A DNA stretch of 25,118 nucleotides from the IMG/VR virus record IMGVR_UViG_3300047557_002197, positions 1-25,118 of that record. One strand, written 5' to 3'. The position numbers and the translations under genes were made by a program. Of the stretch, positions 17,020-25,057 are shown one piece after another. This DNA is from a virus. Every line of letters starts with the position of its first letter. Position 1 is the stretch's first letter. Under the pieces are notes generated by a model, which was not told the DNA's origin, did no database searches, and saw nothing but the letters and a program-made list of their open reading frames with translations.

Positions 17020-18230
17020 TTAACGAACAGAATAAAGATACTTGGTGTGTAAATGCAGATCATGCTATGAGCGGAAATAATACCGGCACAACTAAAATTT
17101 GTTGCATGTATAGAAATGAAAATCTAACTCATACATTAGGTGTCCATACAATCAAAGAAAATTTTAATCAGAAAAACTTTCAACGAGCTAGAAAAGATCT
17201 GGCAGCCGGAATTCGTCATAGTCATTGTAGCTGGTGTTTTGAAGAAGAAGATGCAGGTCGTAAAAGTAAAAGATTACGCGATAACGAAAAATACTTTGAT
17301 TGGCTGAGAAAAGGAAATGCTCCTTTTGAGGGATTGGCTAAGGTTGAATTAAATTTGGGGAATACATGTAATTTAAAATGTAGAACTTGTGCTCCTCATA
17401 GTAGTAGTACCTGGATGCAGGAATATTATGACATCTATGAAAGTAAAAGATATCCGACTTTTAAATTATATTCCGAAGACATGAAAAAATATCATCAACA
17501 TTACGATGATGAAAGTCCATTCTGGGATGATCTAGAAGACAATCTTTCCACTATTAAGCAGTTTGATTTTTATGGCGGTGAACCTTTCATGAGCAAAAAG
17601 ATGTGGAAGGTGTTAGAAGTGGCTGTAGAAAAAGGCTATTCTAAAGACATGGAAGTACACTATGCTACTAATGGCACACAGTGGCCAGAAAAAAATGTAG
17701 AAATTTTTAAACATTTTCGTCATGTTCATATCAGTTTTAGTATCGACGGTATTAGAGATGGATTTACTTATATGAGATATCCCGCAGTCTGGGAAGAAGC
17801 AAAATCTAATATGATAAAGGCTCGAGAATTTAATGCTAGAACTTCGAATCTATATTTAGGATGGTGTATTACATTAAGTTCATTAAACATATGGAGTTTG
17901 CCTGACATACTTAAAGAACATTCTGAAAATTTTAAAGATTTTGGACCATATCTTAATTTAGTACATGGACCTATTTGGTATAATCTTACGCAGTTGCCAG
18001 AGAACATCAAAGGTAAAGTAATTGAAAGATTGGAATCAATTTCTCAGGATACTGTTGATCATCACATGTATAATTACCATTTACCGGGTGTGATCAATTA
18101 TATTAAACAGGGCGTGCCTCACGCTAAGAATTGGGAGAAATTTCTTGAATATACCAAAGTACATGATGAATATCGCGGACAAAATTTTTCACAAGTTTAC
18201 CCAGAATATTCAAAAATCATCGGAATTTAA
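17016..18230 (+). CDS. Radical SAM protein with N-terminal twitch-like Cys region
   Basis: In this 404-residue protein the cluster motif is CNLKCRTC (C118, C122, C125) and GGEP is at 187-190 (FYGGEPFM). The N-terminal cysteines are C11, C29/C30 (KICCMY), C71 and C74 (HCSWCFEEED), again upstream of the core. The barrel has SIDGIRDGFTYMRYPAVW. The C-terminal box DEYRGQNFSQVYPEY resembles the box in the 12842 and 14892 proteins, so it belongs to the same wider family though it is more diverged. ATGA overlap with the SGNH-like gene; its stop is 1 nt from the next ATG. The substrate is unknown. No membrane segment is visible. Confidence 0.85.
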   Translation: MINEQNKDTWCVNADHAMSGNNTGTTKICCMYRNENLTHTLGVHTIKENFNQKNFQRARKDLAAGIRHSHCSWCFEEEDAGRKSKRLRDNEKYFDWLRKGNAPFEGLAKVELNLGNTCNLKCRTCAPHSSSTWMQEYYDIYESKRYPTFKLYSEDMKKYHQHYDDESPFWDDLEDNLSTIKQFDFYGGEPFMSKKMWKVLEVAVEKGYSKDMEVHYATNGTQWPEKNVEIFKHFRHVHISFSIDGIRDGFTYMRYPAVWEEAKSNMIKAREFNARTSNLYLGWCITLSSLNIWSLPDILKEHSENFKDFGPYLNLVHGPIWYNLTQLPENIKGKVIERLESISQDTVDHHMYNYHLPGVINYIKQGVPHAKNWEKFLEYTKVHDEYRGQNFSQVYPEYSKIIGI

Positions 18231-18231
18231 A

Positions 18232-19503
18232 ATGCAAAATTTCTTTAATCATGAACAATTATGTCAACTTCATATAGAATTGACTAATGCCTGTAATGCA
18301 GCGTGTCCAATGTGTACGAGATTTCATATAAACAGTCCGTTGATAAGACCGGATCTAGAAATAGATCAGATCACGATAGAAAAATTTAAGAAATATTTTC
18401 CGCCTGATATTTTAAAAAAATGTGAGGTGATTTTATTCTGTGGTGTACATGGCGATCCGGGAATGGCTAGAGATTTGTACGAGATATGCGAATACATAGC
18501 CGAAGAAAGCCCAATGACTACTGTAAGAATGAATACAAATGGCGGTATGAGAAAGCCGGAGTTTTGGGCCAAGATGGGAGAGCTTTTCGGTAAAAAACTA
18601 AGAGATCACTGGTCTTGGTCTTGTACTTTTAGTATTGACGGTTTAGAAGATACTAATCATTTATACCGTCGTAACGTAGAATGGTCAAAACTAATGGCCA
18701 ATGTTCAAGCATTTATCAATGCCGGTGGTCGAGCAGAGTGGGATTATCTAATATTCAAACATAACGAACATCAAATAGACGAAGCCAAAGATCTTTCTAA
18801 AAAATTAGGATTTTATTCATTCGTTCCTAAAAAAGCATTAGGCGTTGACAACGGAACTAGTTTGATCAGAATGAGTGCAATGAATAGAGAAGGAAAACTC
18901 GATTATTGGATAGATGCTCCGGTAGATCCAAAAAATAGAAATCTCGAAAATCCTAAAGGACCAGTAGAAGAAAGATTTTGGGAATTTGATATAGATCATT
19001 ACAAGAGATTAAAAGAATCTAAACAACCGCATTGGGATCATAATAAAGCAGTATCTAATGTTTATGATATGCTCAAACGAGAAGATAATTCAACTTTGGA
19101 TCGAGCTGAAATTAAATGTAAAGCAGAAACAATGACCGGCGGAAAAGAAATTTTTGTCGATCAAAAAGGTCGGGTGATTCCATGTTGTTACATAGGTACA
19201 CATTTGAACGGTGTTCACAGCGATAGTCAAAGTCTGCAATTACATCATGAAATGCAAAAATATGGTTGGGATAAATTCGATCTAAACAAGCATTCTTTAA
19301 AAGAAATTTTAGATGCCGGGCATTTAGATAGAGTATTTACAGATTCGTGGAATAAACCTAGCTGTGCCGAAGGCAAGATGGCATATTGTGCAAATATATG
19401 CGGAACCTATAGTAGAGTAGACAGGATTTATACACATGAAAAAATGGATGATAAATCTCGAAATTGGAGAATAGAAAAGAATTTTGGGATTAAAGCAGAA
19501 TGA
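18232..19503 (+). CDS. Radical SAM protein with C-terminal SPASM/twitch-like domain
   Basis: I start it at the ATG at 18232 (423 residues), 1 nt after the previous stop; an upstream in-frame TTG at 18145 would lie deep inside the previous gene. The core motif comes early: CNAACPMC (C21, C25, C28). The SAM-binding motif is unusual, FCGVHGDPGMA in place of GGEP. VRMNTNGG and FSIDG are typical barrel strands. The C-terminal region has C296, C318 and C319 (VIPCCY), C378, C386 and C390 (CAEGKMAYCANIC), a SPASM or twitch pattern that holds auxiliary clusters. Unlike the other radical SAM genes here, the auxiliary region lies after the core. Many SPASM enzymes modify peptides, some modify sugars; the substrate is unknown. 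Confidence 0.85.
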   Translation: MQNFFNHEQLCQLHIELTNACNAACPMCTRFHINSPLIRPDLEIDQITIEKFKKYFPPDILKKCEVILFCGVHGDPGMARDLYEICEYIAEESPMTTVRMNTNGGMRKPEFWAKMGELFGKKLRDHWSWSCTFSIDGLEDTNHLYRRNVEWSKLMANVQAFINAGGRAEWDYLIFKHNEHQIDEAKDLSKKLGFYSFVPKKALGVDNGTSLIRMSAMNREGKLDYWIDAPVDPKNRNLENPKGPVEERFWEFDIDHYKRLKESKQPHWDHNKAVSNVYDMLKREDNSTLDRAEIKCKAETMTGGKEIFVDQKGRVIPCCYIGTHLNGVHSDSQSLQLHHEMQKYGWDKFDLNKHSLKEILDAGHLDRVFTDSWNKPSCAEGKMAYCANICGTYSRVDRIYTHEKMDDKSRNWRIEKNFGIKAE

Positions 19504-20657
19504 AAAAAGATGTATTTTGTTCATTACCTTTCACGGAAATATTTTTAGGTCCAGATGGAGACATCAAAACTTGTTGTTCTGCTAATGCAAGTTTGGGAAG
19601 TTTACATAGGAACACTATAGAAGAAATATTACAAAATGATACAGCAAAAAAAGTTAGAAAAGATCTGTTAGAAAATCGTTGGCCTTCTCAATGTGCTCAA
19701 TGCAAAAAACAAGAAGAGCAAGGAGCTAGATCTGAAAGATTGTCCGATAGAGAAGAGTTGTCTCAACAAATAAAAAATATAGACGAGAATACATTTGTTT
19801 TAAAACGTCTAGATTTAAGATGGAGTAATACTTGCAATCTATCTTGTGTTTACTGTTATGAATATTTTAGTTCTAAGTGGAGTGATATAAAAGGCATAAA
19901 GATTAATACTGTTAACGAACAAAATGAAGAAAGTCTTTTTAAATTTATAGAAAAGAATATCAATAATGGTTATATGTCAAGTGGAAATATATTGCTTGGG
20001 GGAGAACCTTTACTTCAAAAACAGAACAGTAGACTTATAGATCTATTATCTGGTCATGGTTTTTATATTTTAACTAATTTATCTGTACCTATAAAAACAA
20101 ACAAAATAGCTGAAAAATTATTAAATGAACCAACGATGCACTGGGGAGTAAGTTTTGAAACTGTAGGATCTCGATTTGAGTACGTAAGAAGAGGTGCTTC
20201 TTGGAAAACATTTAACGAAAATATAGACTATGTCAATGAAAATAAAAAAGAAAATTCTAGACTAGAAGCACATTCGTTATATTCCGTGTACAGTGCTTTT
20301 AATTTAATAGAATTTTATGAATTTATATTAGAGAAAAGATTTAGTAATGTTTTTTGGAATCTATTAGAATCTTCTGGAAACAATGTCGATGTTAATGTAA
20401 TGAATATGTCTCGGGAGATGAAAAAAAGAGCCATAAAAGAGATAGACAAATGTCAAGAAAGATTTCCTGATGCTCCCGGATTACATTGGTTGATCGATAT
20501 TAAAAACAAATTAAAAATCGATCAGAATAAATTTAATTTAAAGAAAAACAATAATATTCAAATAATCGATGATATAAAAAATATCGAAAGTCAACTTAAA
20601 ATGAGTGAATATTCATTTGAAAAATTATGGCCAGAGGTTTATAACAGCTTATGTTAA
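19500..20657 (+). CDS. Radical SAM protein with N-terminal twitch-like Cys region
   Basis: In this 385-residue protein the core motif is CNLSCVYC (C112, C116, C119) and GGEP is at 167-170. The N-terminal auxiliary Cys set is C7 (FCSLPF), C25/C26 (IKTCCSA), C65 and C68 (QCAQCKKQEE). The strand before the auxiliary cluster reads FLGPDGDIKTCC, a form often seen in SPASM-like domains but here N-terminal. FETVGSRFEYVRRGASW matches the SxDxxxxxFxYxRxGxxW motif of the other members. The C-terminus is Lys/Asn-rich and lacks the RGxNFxxxFPE box, so it is a more distant member. ATGA overlap with the previous gene; 7-nt overlap with the next. Confidence 0.85.
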   Translation: MKKDVFCSLPFTEIFLGPDGDIKTCCSANASLGSLHRNTIEEILQNDTAKKVRKDLLENRWPSQCAQCKKQEEQGARSERLSDREELSQQIKNIDENTFVLKRLDLRWSNTCNLSCVYCYEYFSSKWSDIKGIKINTVNEQNEESLFKFIEKNINNGYMSSGNILLGGEPLLQKQNSRLIDLLSGHGFYILTNLSVPIKTNKIAEKLLNEPTMHWGVSFETVGSRFEYVRRGASWKTFNENIDYVNENKKENSRLEAHSLYSVYSAFNLIEFYEFILEKRFSNVFWNLLESSGNNVDVNVMNMSREMKKRAIKEIDKCQERFPDAPGLHWLIDIKNKLKIDQNKFNLKKNNNIQIIDDIKNIESQLKMSEYSFEKLWPEVYNSLC

Positions 20658-21544
20658 TTTACTGTAATGGTGATAGTTTTACAGCAGGAGTAGGATTAGG
20701 GGATTATTTAATTCCAACATACCCCGGTGTTTTTAGTGAAGATGAATTAGAATCTAAAAAAATAGAGATTTCAAAATTTTCAGACACAAAATCTTTCTTT
20801 TATAGAAAAAAGTTTGTAAATTATGATGAAGTGGTAGATAATAAAACTGTGGCAAAATTTTATGATGATACAAATCAAAGTAGAGTAGTATATGAAAATG
20901 TTTATTCTATAGTAGAAAAAAACTTATCTTATCCAGCACAATTAGAAAAAATAGATAAATCGATTAAAACTATAAATGCAGCAAGAGCTGGCTCTAGTAT
21001 GGGCGGTATATGTTACAGAACTATTTTGGATTTATTAAATTATAAATCTCAAGGCATTAAAATAGATCTTGTAATTATACAACTAACTTCTATCGGAAGA
21101 TACGAAATATTTGATACAAATCAACACGATTTAATGATAGATAGACCATTATCTGTTTTTACTGATCCGTTAGATATTAATATATCTAAAGCGATTATTT
21201 CAAGGTATACCAATGAGGATTATCTTATCAAATTTTTATTTCATTTAGCATCTCTTAAAGAAACAGTAATTTCTATAACCGGAAAATCTCCTTTGATTAT
21301 AGATTCAATGAATGGCGAATGGATATTAACTAATATATCAAGTGCTAGACATTATATAAAAAATAACAATAAAGAATGTATAGATTATTTTGAAAATTTA
21401 GTCAATCATTCTATGATAAATTATTCTAAATTAAACTTAATGAGAAAATGTGCGAAAAAAATTCAAAGACCTTTCGAACATGATGGACATTATCAAATTG
21501 AAGTTCATAAATTAACAGCTCAAGAAATATATAAATCTTTATGA
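20651..21544 (+). CDS. SGNH/GDSL hydrolase-like protein with complete catalytic set
   Basis: This 297-residue protein has MLIYCNGDSFTAG with Ser9 as the presumed nucleophile. A long insertion (about 20-95) follows before block II, NAARAGSSMGGI (about 109-120), and block III IIQLTSIGRY. Block V reads HDGHYQIEVHKLTAQEI with D278 and H280. Ser, Asp and His are all present, so it is the best candidate for an active hydrolase or acyltransferase among the four. It is longer than usual because of the early insertion. There is no signal peptide, so the site of action is probably cytosolic. The start overlaps the radical SAM gene by 7 nt, and the stop forms ATGA with another SGNH-like gene. Confidence 0.7.
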   Translation: MLIYCNGDSFTAGVGLGDYLIPTYPGVFSEDELESKKIEISKFSDTKSFFYRKKFVNYDEVVDNKTVAKFYDDTNQSRVVYENVYSIVEKNLSYPAQLEKIDKSIKTINAARAGSSMGGICYRTILDLLNYKSQGIKIDLVIIQLTSIGRYEIFDTNQHDLMIDRPLSVFTDPLDINISKAIISRYTNEDYLIKFLFHLASLKETVISITGKSPLIIDSMNGEWILTNISSARHYIKNNNKECIDYFENLVNHSMINYSKLNLMRKCAKKIQRPFEHDGHYQIEVHKLTAQEIYKSL

Positions 21545-22260
21545 AAAAAATATGGGCATATGGCGATAGTTTTGTAGCAGGTGACCAGGATATACCTGGA
21601 AGAGTAGATGCTATCGAAGAAAACTCTAATTATAACCGATATAACATTAGCTTCGTATCTCATCTGGCAAAAAAACTTGAAGTTGAATTAACGAACCGAG
21701 CTATTAGTGGTTGCAGTAATTTTGTCCAATTGGATAGACTTTGGATGGACGCCCCCGATATTAAAAATACAGATATAGTAATTTTTGGTTTAACTACATC
21801 GTGGAGAGATAGGTTTACTCTTCCGCATACTTGTAAAGAATATTTTTTGGATACTCGAGGACCTTCTATATTAGATCGAGGGTTAGCTAGTAATCCACAC
21901 AAAATACCCTTAGTTGATCTTTTTTATGTATTAAGTAGTATAGAAAAGATAGAAAAAGTATATAATTTAAAAGTAGTTAAATTAAATTTGTTTCATGATA
22001 CTATATTAGAGGCATCCGAAGCAGAGAAAAAAATATTTGATTTTGAAAATTTTATAGGTTTAGGTGTTTCTGGAAATACATTGATGGAAGTTCTCACAGA
22101 AAATTGGGGTAATTCGAAGAAAATTATAGATCATAGCAAGTGGTCTCCGTCTAAAGAACATCGACATCTTTTTACTAGATTCTCTCATCCTAGCATAGAA
22201 GGTCACAAATTAATCGCCGATTGGTTAGAAAAAGAATTAATCAAGATGGGAATAATATGA
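21541..22260 (+). CDS. SGNH/GDSL hydrolase-like protein, block V Asp missing
   Basis: This 239-residue protein opens MKKIWAYGDSFVAG with Ser10. Block II is NRAISGCSNF (52-61) and block III probably FGLTTSWRDRF. Block V reads RFSHPSIEGHKLIADWL with H216 and P217, but the position two before the His, normally Asp, is F214. The Ser-His pair is kept; the Asp may be supplied elsewhere or be missing. ATGA overlaps join it to both neighbours. It directly follows another SGNH-like gene, so the two may form a complex or act on two positions of one product. It sits just before the glycosyltransferase gene. Confidence 0.7.
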   Translation: MKKIWAYGDSFVAGDQDIPGRVDAIEENSNYNRYNISFVSHLAKKLEVELTNRAISGCSNFVQLDRLWMDAPDIKNTDIVIFGLTTSWRDRFTLPHTCKEYFLDTRGPSILDRGLASNPHKIPLVDLFYVLSSIEKIEKVYNLKVVKLNLFHDTILEASEAEKKIFDFENFIGLGVSGNTLMEVLTENWGNSKKIIDHSKWSPSKEHRHLFTRFSHPSIEGHKLIADWLEKELIKMGII

Positions 22261-23036
22261 GAGAACTCACATTATCTAAAAATTGGAGGAAAGGTCTAGG
22301 CACAGAATTAATGGTGTTTTGTGTTTTATTAGATTATGGAGTAAAAAAACTTAATATAAGCGAACATCTTAATAATAAAAATTTTGAAAAATATAAAAAA
22401 ATTTTTAACGTTTCGGATGAACAGTTGATAATAAATCATACATCTAATTTATTAAATGAAATAGAACCTAGCGATCTTTTCAAAGTTTATAGTCCTTACA
22501 TAAAATTACCAAATACTAAAAAAGATAAAAAATATATTGGTATAGCTGGATATCAAGATTCTAAAATATACGAAAATCCTGGATTTGTATATCCTGAATC
22601 TAAAATTTATTCTATCGATGAATATTCTAAAATATATAAATTGATAAAAACATACGGGTATGAAGTTATTACTTTAGATAACAAAGATGTTTCATTGGAA
22701 GATAAAGTTCATCTAATTTCTGAATATTGTGAGTGCGTTATTGGTTATGAAGGCGGAACAGCGCATCTTTGTCATATGTTAAATATTCCATACATTATGC
22801 TACCGTGGCGTGTGACATTTGATGCAAAATTATTGCACTTAGACGAAAAAACTTATTTTTTAGACAGTCTTGATCATTTATTATCGTGGAAGAAAGAAGA
22901 TTTAGATCTTTGTATTAAGAAATTACATAACGGTAATACTAATAATGAGTTGGTTTTAAATCCAGATTTAATAAGAAATAGAATTAAAGGTCATCCGAGA
23001 AGTATCGAAGAAATTAAATTTTTAGGGCAAAGATGA
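22257..23036 (+). CDS. Short GT-B (GT9-like) glycosyltransferase-like protein
   Basis: I start it at the ATG at 22257 (259 residues, MRELTLSKNW), which gives an ATGA overlap with the previous stop; an upstream in-frame start at 22221 lies inside the previous gene. The N-terminus has GLGTELMVFCVLLDYG, like the Rossmann start of GT9-type heptosyltransferases. The second half has KKYIGIAGYQ, a helix, YGYEVITLD, then LISEYCECVIGYEGGTAHLCHMLNIPYIML. The GYEGGTAHL stretch (163-171) matches the donor-binding GPxxGPxHLA region of GT9 and related GT-B enzymes. At 259 residues it is shorter than the usual 330-370, with a small N-terminal domain. It is cytosolic by sequence. Donor and acceptor are unknown. 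Confidence 0.65.
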   Translation: MRELTLSKNWRKGLGTELMVFCVLLDYGVKKLNISEHLNNKNFEKYKKIFNVSDEQLIINHTSNLLNEIEPSDLFKVYSPYIKLPNTKKDKKYIGIAGYQDSKIYENPGFVYPESKIYSIDEYSKIYKLIKTYGYEVITLDNKDVSLEDKVHLISEYCECVIGYEGGTAHLCHMLNIPYIMLPWRVTFDAKLLHLDEKTYFLDSLDHLLSWKKEDLDLCIKKLHNGNTNNELVLNPDLIRNRIKGHPRSIEEIKFLGQR

Positions 23037-25057
23037 AAAAAATTTTTAATATCGTTAGAAAATCTATGCAGGCTCCTGTAGATTTAGATGACAAGCATCT
23101 TAAAATAATGGAAGCTATTTTGCCCTATGCTAGATCTACCCCTCAAAAGAATCTCACGGAAGTAGTAATACATAACGTTAGTAGAAAAACTAAAGTAAGA
23201 TTTTTTCTACTGCCAGAATGGGCAGTAAATTTTCCTCCTTATAATATTGCAAGATTAGTTTCAGTTGCCAAAGAAGCAGGTTATAGTGCTGACGGCGTTG
23301 ATCTTAATATCAAATGCTATAGAGATAAAAAAAATTGGGATATAGACTTTGATCCATGGCACGGTAGTAAAGAATGGAGATGGATGGGTCAATCATATCA
23401 TCAATATCTTCACAAGTATGTTCAGCCCATAATGGAAGATTGTATTCGAAAAATAGAAGAAGATAAAATTGATGTTGTGGGATTTAGTTTATATTATTGC
23501 AATCAAGAACCCACAGATTGGATGGCAGCAGAAATTAAAAAACGTTATCCTCATATAAAGATCATGGTAGGTGGCCCGCAGTGTCACGCTTTTCCTCCTG
23601 GCCCAGATAAACCATATTATGATTATGTGGTTTCTGGTGAGGGCGAAGAAATGTTGCTTAAAATATTGGACGATATTGAAAATGAAAAATATCCTGAGCA
23701 ACAGACTACTATTATTCAAACCGAAGGCCAAAGATTAGATTTAGATAAATTGCCCTGGGCAGATTACAGTCATTTTGATTTGAATGATTATGTGATGCCT
23801 AACGGAGTTAATGCTGAATTTAGTCGAGGCTGTACTGCCAAATGTGTATTTTGCAGCGAGACCCATTTCTGGAAATATAGGGGTCGAAGTGCGATCAATG
23901 CATTGAATGAAGTCGTAAATTTGTATAATACCTATGGCATAAATTTTATTTGGTTCTTAGATAGTCTAGTAAATGGCAATCTTAAAGAATTGCGGGCATT
24001 TTGTAAAGGAGTAATAGCCAGCGGTATTAAGATACAGTGGACTGGATATGCCAGGTGCGATGAGAGAATGGATTTTGATTATTACAAAGATCTCGCTGGT
24101 TCTGGATGCAAGATGTTAAGTTACGGAATAGAATCTGGATCCGATAAAGTTCTTATCGATATGGATAAGCGTGTAACAGTAAAAGAGATCGAACAAAATT
24201 TACATCATGGATCGATAGTAGGTGTTGAAGCACATACCAATTGGATTATAGGATTTCCTACAGAAGAATATCAAGATTTTTACAATTCTATGAATTTAAT
24301 ATGGCGGAATAGACTTTATATAAAAATAGTAGCCTGTGGTCATGGATTTACGGAACCTCCCGATACCATACTTTCTCAAAATTCAGAAAAGTTCGGTATG
24401 ATTAAAGCCTATTATATGAACAACTGGATTACAGGAGATTTTAAGAATTCTAAAGTACATAGAGCTATAAGATTAGTCACTTTTAACATATTTTTAGAGC
24501 ATTGTCCCGGCAAGGACTCTTCATTTGCTAATTTTGATACTAAAAAATATCATAAGATAAAATTCCATAAATCGTCTATATTGAATCAAATAGATTATGA
24601 AACTTTTGATTTTTCTATAATCAAGCCCAACATAAATCCGTTAGCAGATAGTGTGGTAAATGAAATTTGGCCATTGTTAAGATTGCTATGGCGATCGAGG
24701 GGAGGATATGATATCAAGATCAACATAACTCCTCAAGATATCAAGAATGAATTCGGAGATAGACTAGGATGTAATTTTACAGCCATTTGCGAATTCACTA
24801 TTGATAAAGAAGGTAAGTGGAAAGCTGATTTTGATTTTAAATTTGAAGAAGATGCCGATCCATGGAGATATCAAGATTATTCTAGAGAAAAATCGATGTC
24901 GGCTAAAAGAGCAAGAATATTAGCTATTCCTGGTAGTGACGGAGAAGTGACTTGGAATATGGATATCTATAAGAAACATTTAGAACTTATAGAAGAACTA
25001 CAAAAGAAAAATCTAAGTTTTAGTTATAGATATAAAAATGAAGGTCAATGGATTTAA
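23033..25057 (+). CDS. B12-binding-type radical SAM protein
   Basis: This 674-residue protein has, after about 55 N-terminal residues, a Rossmann-like cobalamin-binding domain: LLPEWAVNFPPYNIARLV, VDVVGFSLYYCNQ, HIKIMVGGPQCHAFP and VVSGEGEEML (GEGE 202-205). No DxHxxG His motif is visible, common in the B12-radical SAM class. The radical SAM motif is SRGCTAKCVFCSE (C267, C271, C274), followed by GRSAINALNEV, YGIESGSDKVL and IIGFPTEEYQDF, typical of this class. A C-terminal extension of about 190 residues has no motif I know. Members often methylate unactivated carbons or rearrange; some act on lipids or sugars. ATGA overlap with the glycosyltransferase gene. It is the last gene of the coupled run. 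Confidence 0.8.
   Translation: MKKIFNIVRKSMQAPVDLDDKHLKIMEAILPYARSTPQKNLTEVVIHNVSRKTKVRFFLLPEWAVNFPPYNIARLVSVAKEAGYSADGVDLNIKCYRDKKNWDIDFDPWHGSKEWRWMGQSYHQYLHKYVQPIMEDCIRKIEEDKIDVVGFSLYYCNQEPTDWMAAEIKKRYPHIKIMVGGPQCHAFPPGPDKPYYDYVVSGEGEEMLLKILDDIENEKYPEQQTTIIQTEGQRLDLDKLPWADYSHFDLNDYVMPNGVNAEFSRGCTAKCVFCSETHFWKYRGRSAINALNEVVNLYNTYGINFIWFLDSLVNGNLKELRAFCKGVIASGIKIQWTGYARCDERMDFDYYKDLAGSGCKMLSYGIESGSDKVLIDMDKRVTVKEIEQNLHHGSIVGVEAHTNWIIGFPTEEYQDFYNSMNLIWRNRLYIKIVACGHGFTEPPDTILSQNSEKFGMIKAYYMNNWITGDFKNSKVHRAIRLVTFNIFLEHCPGKDSSFANFDTKKYHKIKFHKSSILNQIDYETFDFSIIKPNINPLADSVVNEIWPLLRLLWRSRGGYDIKINITPQDIKNEFGDRLGCNFTAICEFTIDKEGKWKADFDFKFEEDADPWRYQDYSREKSMSAKRARILAIPGSDGEVTWNMDIYKKHLELIEELQKKNLSFSYRYKNEGQWI

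Noticed and set aside
18145-18231. Upstream TTG start extending the SPASM-like radical SAM gene by 29 residues
   Set aside because: It would overlap the previous gene by 86 nt. The ATG at 18232 lies 1 nt after the previous stop and puts the Cys motif at the usual distance from the N-terminus.
22221-22256. Upstream start extending the GT-B-like gene by 12 residues
   Set aside because: The added residues are the shifted frame of the previous gene's end; the ATG at 22257 gives the ATGA overlap used throughout the run.
12842-25057. RiPP cluster with a precursor peptide for the radical SAM enzymes
   Set aside because: No small Cys-rich or core-peptide-like gene is visible and there is no intergenic room; the two unassigned proteins are of ordinary composition. 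A precursor elsewhere in the genome cannot be excluded.
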